Origin: Methylobacterium sp. WL119
Lineage (GTDB): Bacteria; Pseudomonadota; Alphaproteobacteria; Rhizobiales; Beijerinckiaceae
DNA: 64,000 bases
Assembly (NCBI RefSeq): GCF_008039875.1
Contig: NZ_VRUU01000003.1
Location: 1 to 64,000 of the forward strand
Reading direction: 5' to 3'
The stretch's first letter is position 1; every line of letters starts with the position of its first letter. Below are positions 1 to 9,192 of this stretch, one piece after another. Position numbers and translations under genes: made by a program. The notes below the pieces were generated by a model that saw only the letters and a program-made list of their open reading frames with translations, was not told the DNA's origin and did not search any database.

Positions 1-77
1 GGGCGGGTCGGGTCCGGAGGGGCGGCGACCCATCGCATTCCTTGGCCGGCCCGTCACCCTCTCAACCCGTCACCTCA

Positions 78-1148
78 TCAGCCAAGCAGGGCCGCCTCGG
101 CGCCGGCCGGCACGCGCAGATCGGCCGCCTGGGCGTGGGCGCTCTCGATGTTGCCGAAGAACTCGCGGGCGCTCTCGGCCCAGGTCCGGCGGAGGGCCTC
201 CGCGCGGCATTGCCCGCGCGGAACGGCGAGGGCGGCGAGGCATGCCGCGCGCAGGTCGGCGTCGAGCACCCCGGCCCCGGTCCCGGCGACCACGTCGAGG
301 GGGCCGGTGACCGGGTAGGCCGCCACGGGCAGGCCGCAGGCCATCGCCTCGAGCAGCACGATGCCGAAGGTGTCGGTGAGGCTCGGGAACACGAACACGT
401 CGCTCGCCGCGTAGAGCGCGGACAGCTCCGCGCCGGTGCGGGTGCCGAGGAAGCGGGCCTGCGGGTGGGCGGCCGCGAGCCGGGCGCGGTCGGGCCCGTC
501 GCCGATCACCACCTTGCTGCCCGGCAGGTCGAGACTGAGGAAGGCGGCGACGTTCTTCTCGACCGCGACGCGGCCGACGAAGAGAAAGATCGGGCGCGGC
601 AGCCCCGCGAGCGCAGGGGGAACCTCCGCGGAAGGATCGGCCGGGCGGAACAGGTCGGTGTCGACGCCCCGCGTCCAGCGCATCAGGTTGCGGAAGCCGC
701 GGCCGGCGAGCTCGCGCTCGAGCGAGGCGGTGCTGACCATGGTGCCGCTGGCCGCCCGGTGAAAGCGCCGCAGCCAGGCGTAGCTCCACGCCTCGGGGAT
801 CGGCGCCCGGGCGGCGAGATATTCGGGAAACCGCGTGTGGTAGCTCGTGGTGAAGGGGCGGCCCTTCGCGCGGCAGAGCCGCCGCACCGCGTGGCCGATC
901 GTGCCCTCGGTGGCGATGTGGACGTGGGTCGGCTCGATCCGCGCCCAGGCGGCGGCGATGCCGCGCGCGCCCGCCAGCGCCAGCCGGATCTCGGGATAGC
1001 CCGGCATCGGCAGCGAGCGGAAGTCGCGCGGGGTCACGAAGAACGGCTCGAAGCCGTGGGCGGGGGCGGCCTCGGCCATGCGCTCGAGCGAGCGCACCAC
1101 GCCGTTGACCTGCGGCGCCCAGGCATCGGTCGCGACCAGCAGCCTCAC
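78..1148 (-). CDS. Glycosyltransferase family 1 (GT-B fold)
   Basis: 356-residue protein of the GT4-type glycosyltransferases that move a sugar from a nucleotide donor to a lipid or sugar acceptor at the inner face of the membrane. The N-terminus (MRLLVATDAWAPQVNGVVRS) is the usual glycine-rich acceptor-domain start. The C-terminal half has the donor-domain pattern: FLFVGRVAVEKN near residue 190 and the EX7E-like segment SLTDTFGIVLLEAMACGLPV near residue 255. The ATG overlaps the stop of the upstream metallophosphoesterase by 4 bp (ATGA), so the two are probably translationally coupled. The pairing resembles alphaproteobacterial glycolipid (diglycosyldiacylglycerol-like) loci, but the substrate cannot be read from the sequence. 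Confidence 0.85.
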   Translation of the reverse strand: MRLLVATDAWAPQVNGVVRSLERMAEAAPAHGFEPFFVTPRDFRSLPMPGYPEIRLALAGARGIAAAWARIEPTHVHIATEGTIGHAVRRLCRAKGRPFTTSYHTRFPEYLAARAPIPEAWSYAWLRRFHRAASGTMVSTASLERELAGRGFRNLMRWTRGVDTDLFRPADPSAEVPPALAGLPRPIFLFVGRVAVEKNVAAFLSLDLPGSKVVIGDGPDRARLAAAHPQARFLGTRTGAELSALYAASDVFVFPSLTDTFGIVLLEAMACGLPVAAYPVTGPLDVVAGTGAGVLDADLRAACLAALAVPRGQCRAEALRRTWAESAREFFGNIESAHAQAADLRVPAGAEAALLG

Positions 1149-1984
1149 GCGACCGCCCGGCGGTCCTGCGCCGGAAGCGCACCGGCGCGCTCGGCCTCCG
1201 ACGCCTCCGCCGCGCGGGCGCGAAGCACGCTCGGATAGTGCAGCACCTCCATGCGGCCGTCGTAATGCTCGACCAGCGCGGTGCAGGATTCAACCCAGTC
1301 GCCGGTGTTGAGGTAGCGCAGGCCGTCGATCCGCCGGTCGGCGGCGTGATGGATGTGGCCGCAGATCACCCCGTCGGCACCCTGGCGCCGGGCCTCGTCG
1401 GCGAGAAAGGTCTCGAACGCGCCGATGAAGTTGACCGCGTTCTTCACCTTCAGCTTCGCCCAGGCCGAGAGCGACCAGTAGGACAGGCCGAGCCGGCGGC
1501 GCAGCTTGTTCAGGCCGGTGTTGACGAACAGCGCGAAGGTGTAGGCGCCGTCGCCGAGATGGGCGAGCCAGCGGGCGTGGCGCACCACCATGTCGAACTG
1601 GTCGCCGTGGATCACCAGGTAGCGCCGCCCGTCCGCCGCCTCGTGGATGCGGCTCTCGGCGATCTCGATCCCGCCGAAGGTGGTGCCGATGTAGTCGCGC
1701 AGGAACTCGTCGTGGTTGCCCGGCACGTAGACCAGGCTCGAGCCCTTGCGCACCTTGCGCAGGAGCTTCTGCACCACGTCGTTGTGCCCCTGCGGCCAGT
1801 ACCAGCCCGATCGGAGCTGCCAGCCGTCGACGATGTCGCCGACGAGGTAGAGCGTGTCGGCGTCGTAGTCCTTCAGGAAGTCCAGGAGCAGCCCGGCCTG
1901 GCAGCCGCGGGTGCCGAGGTGCAGGTCTGAGAGGAACAGGGTGCGGACGCGGGTCGTCCCTTCCGTGTCGTCGGCCACGAGCAT
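1145..1984 (-). CDS. Metallophosphoesterase, UDP-2,3-diacylglucosamine diphosphatase-like
   Basis: 279-residue calcineurin-like phosphoesterase. All metal-binding blocks are visible in order: SDLHLG near residue 15, GDIVDGW near 45, GNHDEF near 85 and GHIHHA near 205. The overall pattern is that of LpxH-like hydrolases, which cleave UDP-diacylglucosamine or related lipid head groups at the membrane. The open frame runs upstream to 2563, but that part has no family similarity, so I chose the ATG at 1984, just before the conserved domain. The stop overlaps the glycosyltransferase start by 4 bp. Alphaproteobacteria often use another enzyme (LpxI) for lipid A, so a role in another glycolipid is possible. 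Confidence 0.8.
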   Translation of the reverse strand: MLVADDTEGTTRVRTLFLSDLHLGTRGCQAGLLLDFLKDYDADTLYLVGDIVDGWQLRSGWYWPQGHNDVVQKLLRKVRKGSSLVYVPGNHDEFLRDYIGTTFGGIEIAESRIHEAADGRRYLVIHGDQFDMVVRHARWLAHLGDGAYTFALFVNTGLNKLRRRLGLSYWSLSAWAKLKVKNAVNFIGAFETFLADEARRQGADGVICGHIHHAADRRIDGLRYLNTGDWVESCTALVEHYDGRMEVLHYPSVLRARAAEASEAERAGALPAQDRRAVA

Positions 1985-2656
1985 CTCCCGGCGGTCTTCG
2001 GCCGAGCCAAACCGGAAACGCGTCTCAGTTTGATGACGGTGGCGCGCATCCGATGCTGCGATGCAGCAAGCAATGCGAAGATCCTTCGCCGGTTTGCTGC
2101 AGTGCACGACAATTTTTTTTCGTCGTCCGGGAAGTTTTTCCAGTTTTGCTTGTGGAGCTTCGGCGTTCATAATGGATTCAAAGCGATCGCCTGCCGTAAG
2201 GCCGGCGCCGGCGACGGCCAATGGATCGCCGACCTGGATGGTCGACTTGGATCGTGAACCACTTGGATCGTGAGCCGGGGCGGGACGACGGGGAGGAAGG
2301 TGTCGAGGGTCGGCGCAGCGCCGGCGTGCAGGATCCGCATTCCGCGGCTTGCGCGACGGCCACGGCCGACGCATGGAAGACGAGGCTTTTCGGAGGCGAC
2401 CGGCATGGATCCATGCCGCGACCGCGAGCGGTGCCAGACCGTTCCGCCGCTCCGCATCGCCCGGTGAAGCGACCGACCGACGACGCGGAAGTTCCGCGCG
2501 GGACAGCCCTCCCGCGCGCTTCCGGCCGCGCCGGTTCGGCGTCCCCCTCACCAGACCGCCCACGGATCACCACACGCCCATGCGTCGCAAGCCGGCGCAT
2601 CGTTCCTGAAGCCGGCTTGCCGGCCAACGTTTTTTGGTAATCGGAGGACACACCCC
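1985..2656. promoter_or_regulatory. 672-bp control region upstream of the serine-cycle operon
   Basis: Non-coding stretch between the divergent metallophosphoesterase and sgaA. It holds several symmetric elements: an inverted repeat TGCTGC-GAT-GCAGCA at 2054-2068, an AT-rich run at 2109-2155, a tandem 16-bp repeat (acttggatcgtgaRcc) at 2245-2260 and 2261-2276, and a perfect 18-bp palindrome centred on GGATCC at 2401-2418. In M. extorquens AM1 the LysR-type regulator QscR acts on the sga promoter, so operators are expected here. Which of these elements, if any, is the QscR site is not known. A strong ribosome-binding site (GGAGGA) lies at 2643-2648. Confidence 0.55.
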
Positions 2657-3865
2657 ATGGCTGCAACGCGGCGCCCCGGACGCAATCACCTCTTCATTCC
2701 CGGCCCGACCAACATCCCGGACCGCGTGCTGCGCGCGATGCACGTCCCCTCGGAGGACCACCGCTCGCCCGACTTCCCGGCGCTGGTGAAGCCGCTGTTC
2801 CAGGACGCCAAGATGGTGTTCGGCTCCGAGGCGGGCACGATCATCTTCTATCCGTCCTCCGGCACCGGCATCTGGGAATCGGCCCTGGCGAACACGCTCT
2901 GCCGCGGCGACAAGGTCCTGACCGCCCGCTACGGCCAGTTCAGCCACCTCTGGGTCGACATGGCCCAGCGCCTCGGCCTCGACGTCATCGTGCAGGACGA
3001 GGCTTGGGGCACCGGCGCCGACCCGGAGAAGATCGGCCAGGCGCTGCGCGCCGACACCGAGCACAAGATCAAGGCCGTGATGGTCGTCCACAACGAGACG
3101 GCGACCGGCGTCACCAGCGACATCGGCGCGGTCCGCAAGGCGATCGACGCCGCCGGCCACCCGGCGCTGCTGTTCGTCGACGGCATCTCGTCGATCGGCT
3201 CGCTGCCGTTCGAGATGGACGCGTGGAAGGTGGATTGCGCCATCGCCGGCTCGCAGAAGGGCTTCATGCTCCCCGCCGGCCTCGGCGTGCTCTGCGCCAG
3301 CGCCAAGGCGATCAAGGCCTCCGAAGGCACCGCCGGCGGCAACGACCGCCTCGGACACGTCTACTTCGCCTGGTCCGACCAGCTGAAGCAGAACCCGACC
3401 GGCTACTTCCCCTACACCCCGCCGCTTCCGCTGCTCTACGGCCTGCGCGAGGCTCTCGAGTGCATCAAGGAAGAGGGGCTGCAGAACGTCTACCACCGCC
3501 ATCACGTGCTCGCCGAGGCGACCCGTCAGGCCGTGGCGGCGTGGGGCCTGAAGACCTGCGCCAAGGAGCCCAAGTGGAACTCCGACACGGTGACGGCGAT
3601 CCTGGCGCCCGAGGGCGTTGATGCGGCCAAGATCATCAAGCACGCCTACGACCGCTACAACCTCTCGCTCGGCGCCGGCCTCAGCCAGGTCGCCGGCAAG
3701 GTGTTCCGCATCGGCCACCTCGGTGATCTCAACGAGCTGTCGCTGCTGGGCGCGATCGCCGGCGCCGAGATGGCGATGATCGATTGCGGCGTGCACGTCA
3801 CCCCGGGCTCGGGCGTCGCCGCCGCGTCGAGCTACCTGCGCGAGCATCCGCTCACCCGGGGCTGA
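2657..3865 (+). CDS. sgaA: Serine-glyoxylate aminotransferase (serine cycle)
   Basis: 402-residue class V PLP-dependent aminotransferase. It converts serine and glyoxylate into hydroxypyruvate and glycine, regenerating the C1 acceptor of the serine cycle in the cytoplasm. The expected N-terminal pattern HLFIPGPTNIPDRV is present, and the PLP-binding lysine is K201 in GSQKGFML. Length matches the family. The ATG at 2657 has GGAGGA nine bases upstream. It is the first gene of the operon running to mclA, in the same order as in M. extorquens AM1, and follows the large control region. Confidence 0.97.
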   Translation: MAATRRPGRNHLFIPGPTNIPDRVLRAMHVPSEDHRSPDFPALVKPLFQDAKMVFGSEAGTIIFYPSSGTGIWESALANTLCRGDKVLTARYGQFSHLWVDMAQRLGLDVIVQDEAWGTGADPEKIGQALRADTEHKIKAVMVVHNETATGVTSDIGAVRKAIDAAGHPALLFVDGISSIGSLPFEMDAWKVDCAIAGSQKGFMLPAGLGVLCASAKAIKASEGTAGGNDRLGHVYFAWSDQLKQNPTGYFPYTPPLPLLYGLREALECIKEEGLQNVYHRHHVLAEATRQAVAAWGLKTCAKEPKWNSDTVTAILAPEGVDAAKIIKHAYDRYNLSLGAGLSQVAGKVFRIGHLGDLNELSLLGAIAGAEMAMIDCGVHVTPGSGVAAASSYLREHPLTRG

Positions 3866-4010
3866 CGCTAAGGCCGACACCATCGCGCGGGGGCGGCGAC
3901 GCCCCCGCGCCATCCCGGACGAGAGGGGATCATCTCGAACCGGATCGGGATCGCCGCGACCGGCGCGTCGCGGGCAGGGCCCGATCCGGCCGTCGCATGA
4001 AAGGCGTTCC

Positions 4011-4949
4011 ATGACGAAGAAGATCGTATTCCTCGACCGCGAGTCCCTCGACGCCACGGTCCGGCCGTTCAACTTCCCGCACGACTACAAGGAATACGAT
4101 TCGACCTGGACACCGGAGGAGATCGTCTCCCGGCTCCAGGGCGCCGAGATCGCGCTGATCAACAAGGTGCCGATGCGCGCCGACACTTTGAAGCAGCTGC
4201 CCGACCTCAAGCTCATCGCCGTCGCCGCCACCGGCACCGACGTGGTCGACAAGGAGCAGGCGAAGGCGCAAGGCATCACCGTCGTCAACATCCGCAACTA
4301 CGCCTTCAACACCGTGCCCGAGCACGTCATCGCGCTGATCTTCGCCCTGCGGCGCGCGATCGTGCCCTACGCCAACTCGGTGCGCCGGGGCGATTGGAAC
4401 AAGTCGACCCAGTTCTGCTACTTCGACTACCCGATCCACGACATCGCCGGCTCGACGCTCGGCATCGTCGGCTACGGCGCGCTCGGCAAGTCGATCGGCA
4501 AGCGGGCGGAAGCGCTCGGCATGAAGGTCATCGCCTACGACGTCTTCCCGCAGGAGGGCCTCGTCGACCTCGAGACGATCCTGACCCAGTCCGACGTCAT
4601 CACGCTGCACGCGCCGCTGACGCCCGAGACCCGGAACATGATCGGCGCCGAGCAGCTGGCGAAGATGAAGAAGCACGCGATCCTCATCAACACCGCCCGC
4701 GGCGGGCTGGTGGACGAGGAGGCCCTGGCCGAGGCGCTGAAGGCCGGCACGATCGGCGGCGCCGGCTTCGACGTGGTGGTGCAGGAGCCGCCCAAGAACG
4801 GCAACATCCTGTGCGACCTCGACCTGCCGAACCTGATCGTCACGCCGCACGTGGCCTGGGCCAGCAAGGAGGCGATGCAGATCCTGGCCGACCAGCTCGT
4901 CGACAACGTCGAGGCCTTCGTCGCCGGCAAGCCGCAGAACGTGGTCTAG
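4011..4949 (+). CDS. hprA: Hydroxypyruvate reductase, NAD(P)H-dependent (serine cycle)
   Basis: 312-residue D-2-hydroxyacid dehydrogenase that reduces hydroxypyruvate to glycerate, the step after SgaA. The Rossmann motif GIVGYGALGKSIGKR lies near residues 150-165. The catalytic triad is visible as R230 (NTARGG), E259 (VVQEPP) and H280 (TPHVAW). Length is normal for the family. The start has only a weak upstream purine stretch; ATG 4011 was chosen because the sequence MTKKIVFLDRESLDA matches the known family start. It lies 145 bp after sgaA and is followed by an inverted-repeat cluster before mtdA. Confidence 0.97.
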   Translation: MTKKIVFLDRESLDATVRPFNFPHDYKEYDSTWTPEEIVSRLQGAEIALINKVPMRADTLKQLPDLKLIAVAATGTDVVDKEQAKAQGITVVNIRNYAFNTVPEHVIALIFALRRAIVPYANSVRRGDWNKSTQFCYFDYPIHDIAGSTLGIVGYGALGKSIGKRAEALGMKVIAYDVFPQEGLVDLETILTQSDVITLHAPLTPETRNMIGAEQLAKMKKHAILINTARGGLVDEEALAEALKAGTIGGAGFDVVVQEPPKNGNILCDLDLPNLIVTPHVAWASKEAMQILADQLVDNVEAFVAGKPQNVV

Positions 4950-4956
4950 GTCGAAC

Positions 4957-5095
4957 TCTCCCTCCCCCCGCTGCGGGGGAGGGTGGGCCTCGCGTCAGCG
5001 AGGGTCGGGAGAGGGGAGCCACGTTTCCGAACGTCGCGCTGCCCCTCTCCCGACCCGCTTCGCGGGCCACCCTCCCCCGCAGAGGGGGAGGGTGG
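4957..5095. repeat. Inverted pair of REP-like palindromic units
   Basis: Two related palindromic units face each other in the hprA-mtdA gap: 4957-5016 and 5041-5094, separated by about 24 bp. Each begins or ends with the core cccctctcccgac and contains an inner GC stem. A third copy of the same unit is at 28000-28059. Folded in RNA, the pair would form a long imperfect stem inside the serine-cycle transcript. Such units are typical of intergenic REP/MITE-like families in Methylobacterium. Confidence 0.8.
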
Positions 5096-5172
5096 CTGAG
5101 CGACCGACGAGCCCGAACCCAATTTCCAACACGAACGCCATCCGCGCCGAGACGCGGGCGAGAGGACGCACC

Positions 5173-6033
5173 ATGAAGAAGCTTCTGTTCCTGTTCGACA
5201 CCGATGCGATGCCGTCCGTGTTCGACACCGTCGTCGGCTACGACGGCGGCGCCGACCACATCACCGGCTACGGCGGCGTGACGCCCGAGAACGTCGGCGC
5301 GCTCGTCGACGGCACGATCTACACCCGCGGCGGCTCGGAGAAGAAGTCGACGGCGATCTTCGTCGGTGGCGGCAACATGGCGGCCGGCGAGGCGGTGCTC
5401 GAGGCGGTGAAGAAGCGCTTCTTCGGCCCGTTCCGCGTCTCGACCATGCTCGATTCCAACGGCTCGAACACCACCGCCGCCGCCGGCGTCGCTCTGGTGG
5501 CGAAGGCCGCCGGCTCGCTCGAGGGCAAGAAGGCCGTGGTGCTCGCCGGCACCGGCCCGGTCGGCATGCGCTCGGCGGCGCTGCTCGCCCAGGAGGGCGC
5601 CGAGGTCGTCCTCGCCGCCCGTCAGCTCGACCGCGCGCAGGCGGCGGCGGACGCCGTCAACAAGCGCTTCGGCGTCGCCGTGACGGCGGCCGCGACCCCG
5701 GACGAGGCCTCGCGCGCCGAGATCGTCAAGGGCAAGAACCTGGTGTTCTCGGCCGGCGCCATCGGCATCGAGCTGCTGCCCGAGTCGGCCTGGAAGGACG
5801 AGGCCTCGATCGAGTTCGTGGCCGACTACAACGCCCAGCCGCCGCTCGGCTTCGGCGGCATCGACGCCATGGACAAGGGCAAGGACCGGCACGGCAAGAA
5901 GTCGTTCGGCGCACTGGGCATCGGCGGCCTGAAGCTGAAGCTCCATCGCGCCTGCGTCGGCCAGCTCTTCGACAGCACCGAGCAGGTGCTGGATGCCGAG
6001 GAGATCTACGCGCTCGCCAAGAAGATGGCCTGA
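5173..6033 (+). CDS. mtdA: NADP-dependent methylene-H4F / methylene-H4MPT dehydrogenase
   Basis: 286-residue enzyme that interconverts methylene- and methenyl-tetrahydrofolate with NADP in the cytoplasm, feeding methylene-H4F to serine hydroxymethyltransferase. The N-terminus KKLLFLFDTDAMPSVFDTV and the nucleotide-binding loop AGTGPVGMRSAALLAQEGAE (about residue 125) are diagnostic for MtdA. The open frame extends upstream to 5092 across the repeat region. ATG 5173 was chosen because of the AGAGGA site just upstream and the family start. It lies 17 bp before fchA, with which it works. Confidence 0.97.
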   Translation: MKKLLFLFDTDAMPSVFDTVVGYDGGADHITGYGGVTPENVGALVDGTIYTRGGSEKKSTAIFVGGGNMAAGEAVLEAVKKRFFGPFRVSTMLDSNGSNTTAAAGVALVAKAAGSLEGKKAVVLAGTGPVGMRSAALLAQEGAEVVLAARQLDRAQAAADAVNKRFGVAVTAAATPDEASRAEIVKGKNLVFSAGAIGIELLPESAWKDEASIEFVADYNAQPPLGFGGIDAMDKGKDRHGKKSFGALGIGGLKLKLHRACVGQLFDSTEQVLDAEEIYALAKKMA

Positions 6034-6050
6034 ACGGGGGAGTGGGGCGC

Positions 6051-6677
6051 ATGGCCGAGCACGATACGATCGCGACCTTCCTCGACGGGCTGGCCAGCGC
6101 CGCCCCGACCCCCGGCGGCGGCGGTGCCGCCGCCATCTCCGGCGCCATGGGCGCGGCCCTGGTCTCGATGGTGTGCAACCTCACCATCGGCAAGAAGAAG
6201 TACGTCGAGGTCGAGGCCGAGCTGAAGGACATGCTCGTCCAGTCCGAGGCGCTGCGGGCGCAGCTCACCGGCATGATCGCCGAGGACGTCGCCGCCTTCG
6301 ACGCGGTGATGGGGGCCTACGGGCTGCCCAAGGCCACCGACGACGAGAAGGCGGTCCGCGCCGAGCGGATCCAGGCGGCGCTGAAGGTGGCGACCGACGT
6401 GCCGCTCGCCTGCTGCCGCGCCTGCCGCGCGGTGATCGACCTCGCCGAGGTCGTCGCCGACAAGGGCAACCTCAACGTCATCTCGGATGCCGGCGTCGCC
6501 GTGCTCTCGGCCCATGCCGGCCTGCGCAGCGCGGCGCTGAACGTCTACGTCAATGCCAAGGGCCTCGACGACCGCGATTTCGCGCAGGGGCGCCTGACCG
6601 AGCTCGAGGCGCTGCTCGGCGATGCCGGCCCGCTCAACGAGAAGGTCTACGACGTGGTCAAGGCCAAAGTGAGCTGA
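6051..6677 (+). CDS. fchA: Methenyl-tetrahydrofolate cyclohydrolase
   Basis: 208-residue cyclodeaminase/cyclohydrolase-family protein that interconverts formyl-H4F and methenyl-H4F. The segment FLDGLASAAPTPGGGGAAAI at the N-terminus and the repeated alanine-rich helices match Fch of Methylobacterium. A GTG in frame at 6042 is possible, but the ATG at 6051 gives the usual N-terminus (MAEHDTIATFLDG) and has GGGGGAGTGGGG just upstream. Stop codons and spacing place it in one transcript with mtdA. A very strong hairpin follows at 6684-6731. Confidence 0.96.
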   Translation: MAEHDTIATFLDGLASAAPTPGGGGAAAISGAMGAALVSMVCNLTIGKKKYVEVEAELKDMLVQSEALRAQLTGMIAEDVAAFDAVMGAYGLPKATDDEKAVRAERIQAALKVATDVPLACCRACRAVIDLAEVVADKGNLNVISDAGVAVLSAHAGLRSAALNVYVNAKGLDDRDFAQGRLTELEALLGDAGPLNEKVYDVVKAKVS

Positions 6678-6683
6678 CGCGAA

Positions 6684-6731
6684 GCCCGTCGGCGGTCCCC
6701 GATCGGCGGCGATCGGGGACCGCCGACGGGC
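6684..6731 (+). terminator. Perfect 21-bp hairpin between fchA and mtkA
   Basis: The arms 6684-6704 and 6711-6731 are exactly complementary over 21 bp with a 6-nt loop (ggcggc). There is no T-run after it, so it may be a factor-dependent terminator, an attenuator or an mRNA-stabilising structure rather than a classical terminator. The following 190 bp are AT-richer (runs of A near 6834-6841), and mtkA has its own GGAGG site, so a second transcription unit could begin here. Confidence 0.7.
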
Positions 6732-6920
6732 GAATTGCGAAGTCGGGAAACGATCGTCGCCAGAAGATTGTGCGACGCAACAAGAAGACCGCAAGCATTC
6801 CTTCGCCGATCAAGGCGAACTCAACGAGAATGCAAAAAAATTTAATGCGACACTGCTCTCCCCCAAAGTAAAATGAGGGCGTAGAAACGCAGCCAAGAAC
6901 AGTACCGAAGGAGGCGCCCG

Positions 6921-8093
6921 ATGGACGTGCACGAGTATCAGGCCAAGGAGCTGCTCGCGAGCTTCGGCGTCGCGGTTCCCAAGGGCGCCGTCGCCTTCAG
7001 CGCCGACCAGGCCGTCTACGCCGCGACCGAGCTCGGCGGCTCGTTCTGGGCGGTGAAGGCCCAGATCCATGCCGGCGCCCGCGGCAAGGCCGGCGGGATC
7101 AAGCTGTGCCGGACCTACAACGAGGTCCGCGACGCCGCCCGCGAGCTGCTCGGCAAGCGCCTCGTCACCCTCCAGACCGGGCCCGAGGGCAAGCCGGTGC
7201 AGCGGGTCTACGTCGAGACCGCCGACCCGTTCGAGCGCGAGCTGTATCTCGGCTACGTCCTCGACCGGAAGGCGGAGCGCGTCCGCGTGATCGCCTCCCA
7301 GCGCGGCGGCATGGACATCGAGGAGATCGCGGCCAGCGAGCCCGAGGCGCTGATCCAGGTGGTGGTAGAGCCGGCCGTCGGCCTGCAGCAGTTCCAGGCC
7401 CGCGAGATCGCGTTCCAGCTCGGCCTCAACATCAAGCAGGTCTCGGCCGCGGTGAAGACGATCATGAACGCCTACCGGGCGTTCCGCGACTGCGACGGCA
7501 CCATGCTGGAGATCAACCCGCTCGTCGTCACCAAGGACGACCGCGTGCTGGCGCTCGACGCCAAGATGTCGTTCGACGACAACGCGATGTTCCGCCGCCG
7601 CAACATCGCCGACATGCACGACCCATCGCAGGGCGACCCGCGCGAGGCCCAGGCCGCCGAGCACAACCTCAGCTACATCGGGCTGGAGGGCGAGATCGGC
7701 TGCATCGTCAACGGCGCCGGCCTCGCCATGGCGACCATGGACATGATCAAGCACGCGGGCGGCGAGCCGGCGAACTTCCTCGACGTCGGCGGCGGCGCGA
7801 GCCCCGAGCGCGTCGCCACCGCCTTCCGCCTCGTCCTGTCGGACAAGAACGTGAAGGCGATCCTCGTCAACATCTTCGCCGGCATCAACCGCTGCGACTG
7901 GGTCGCGGAGGGCGTGGTCCAGGCGGCGCGCGAGGTGAAGATCGAGGTGCCGCTGATCGTCCGGCTCGCCGGCACGAACGTCGAGGCCGGGCAACGCATC
8001 CTGGCCGAGAGCGGGCTCGACCTGATCACCGCCGAGACCCTGTCGGAGGCCGCGCGCAAGGCCGTCGAGGCCTGCAACGGCACCAAGCACTGA
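6921..8093 (+). CDS. mtkA: Malate thiokinase (malate-CoA ligase) beta subunit
   Basis: 390-residue homolog of the succinyl-CoA synthetase beta chain. With MtkB it activates malate to malyl-CoA at the expense of ATP, the step before malyl-CoA lyase. The ATP-grasp part begins [17 protein letters not shown] and has [16 protein letters not shown] near residue 55. The CoA-ligase domain follows, with [18 protein letters not shown] near residue 255 and [16 protein letters not shown] near residue 317. GGAGG sits just upstream of the ATG. The serine-cycle context distinguishes it from TCA-cycle sucC. Confidence 0.96.
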   Translation: MDVHEYQAKELLASFGVAVPKGAVAFSADQAVYAATELGGSFWAVKAQIHAGARGKAGGIKLCRTYNEVRDAARELLGKRLVTLQTGPEGKPVQRVYVETADPFERELYLGYVLDRKAERVRVIASQRGGMDIEEIAASEPEALIQVVVEPAVGLQQFQAREIAFQLGLNIKQVSAAVKTIMNAYRAFRDCDGTMLEINPLVVTKDDRVLALDAKMSFDDNAMFRRRNIADMHDPSQGDPREAQAAEHNLSYIGLEGEIGCIVNGAGLAMATMDMIKHAGGEPANFLDVGGGASPERVATAFRLVLSDKNVKAILVNIFAGINRCDWVAEGVVQAAREVKIEVPLIVRLAGTNVEAGQRILAESGLDLITAETLSEAARKAVEACNGTKH

Positions 8094-8122
8094 CGTCCGT
8101 GAGATAAGCGAAGGATACCGCC

Positions 8123-9013
8123 ATGAGCATTCTCATCGACGAGACCACCCCGATCATCGTCCAGGGCATCACCGGCGACAAGGGCACCTTCCACGCCAAG
8201 GAGATGAAGGATTACGGCGCCAACGTCGTCGGCGGCGTCACCCCCGGCAAGGGCGGCAAGACCCATCTCGGCCTGCCGGTGTTCAACACCGTCAAGGACG
8301 CCGTGGAGGCGACGGGCGCCACCACGTCGATCACCTTCGTCGCCCCGCCCTTCGCCGCGGACGCGATCATGGAGGCGGCCGATGCCGGGCTGAAGCTGGT
8401 CTGCTCGATCACCGACGGCATCCCGGCCCAGGACATGATGCGGGTGAAGCGCTACCTGATGCGCTACCCCAAGGACCGCCGCACCATGGTGGTCGGCCCC
8501 AACTGCGCCGGCATCATCTCGCCCGGCAAGTCGATGCTCGGCATCATGCCGCCGCACATCTACCTGAAGGGCAACGTCGGCGTGATCTCGCGCTCGGGGA
8601 CGCTCGGCTACGAGGCCGCCTCGCAGATGAAGGCGCACGGCATCGGCATCTCGACCTCGGTCGGCATCGGCGGCGACCCGATCAACGGCTCGTCCTTCCT
8701 CGACCACCTCGCGCTGTTCGAGCAGGACCCGGAGACCGCGGCCGTGCTGATGATCGGCGAGATCGGCGGCCCGCAGGAGGCCGAGGCCGCGGCCTGGATC
8801 AAGGCGAACTTCTCGAAGCCCGTGATCGGCTTCGTTGCCGGGCTCACGGCGCCGAAGGGCCGCCGCATGGGCCATGCCGGCGCGATCATCTCGGCCACCG
8901 GCGACAGCGCGGCCGAGAAGGCCGAGATCATGCGGTCCTACGGGCTGACCGTGGCGCCCGATCCCGGCTCGTTCGGCGACACCGTCGCCGAGGTGATGCG
9001 GCGGGCGGCGTAG
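8123..9013 (+). CDS. mtkB: Malate thiokinase alpha subunit
   Basis: 296-residue partner of MtkA, homologous to the succinyl-CoA synthetase alpha chain. The N-terminal CoA-binding Rossmann domain contains IVQGITGDKGTFHAKEM. The phosphohistidine is H251 in RRMGHAGAIIS, and the power-helix segment VISRSGTLGYEAASQMK is near residue 155. It starts 29 bp after mtkA with an AAGGA site, as expected for subunits made in equal amounts. It is followed by a REP-like inverted repeat before ppc. Confidence 0.96.
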   Translation: MSILIDETTPIIVQGITGDKGTFHAKEMKDYGANVVGGVTPGKGGKTHLGLPVFNTVKDAVEATGATTSITFVAPPFAADAIMEAADAGLKLVCSITDGIPAQDMMRVKRYLMRYPKDRRTMVVGPNCAGIISPGKSMLGIMPPHIYLKGNVGVISRSGTLGYEAASQMKAHGIGISTSVGIGGDPINGSSFLDHLALFEQDPETAAVLMIGEIGGPQEAEAAAWIKANFSKPVIGFVAGLTAPKGRRMGHAGAIISATGDSAAEKAEIMRSYGLTVAPDPGSFGDTVAEVMRRAA

Positions 9014-9042
9014 CGCCCGAAGCGCGAACCTGAAGCGCGGGT

Positions 9043-9141
9043 CCCCTCTCCCGTTCGGGAGGGGGACAGGGTGAGGGGCGTGACCTCTCCGGAATGACCT
9101 AGCCCCTCACCCCGACCCTCTCCCGCTCGGGAGAGGGGGCC
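9043..9141. repeat. Nested inverted repeat between mtkB and ppc
   Basis: Two arms, 9043-9078 and 9102-9140, are near-complementary, and each also contains its own small stem (ctctcccgttcgggag and its counterpart). The sequence differs from the unit at 4957-5095 but shares the CCCCTCTCCCG core. It most likely is another intergenic REP-like element and may shape transcription or RNA decay between mtkB and ppc. Confidence 0.7.
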
Positions 9142-9192
9142 GCGCGGTGCCACCCCCGCCAAAACGATATCCGCCCCAGGTGGCTTGATCCG

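Noticed and set aside
42..1238. Long plus-strand reading frame (398 codons) over the glycosyltransferase
   Set aside because: Arg/Gly/Ala-rich shadow with no motifs; the opposite strand encodes a clear glycosyltransferase.
1985..2563. N-terminal extension of the metallophosphoesterase
   Set aside because: No similarity to the family and includes the tandem repeats; the ATG at 1984 fits the domain start.
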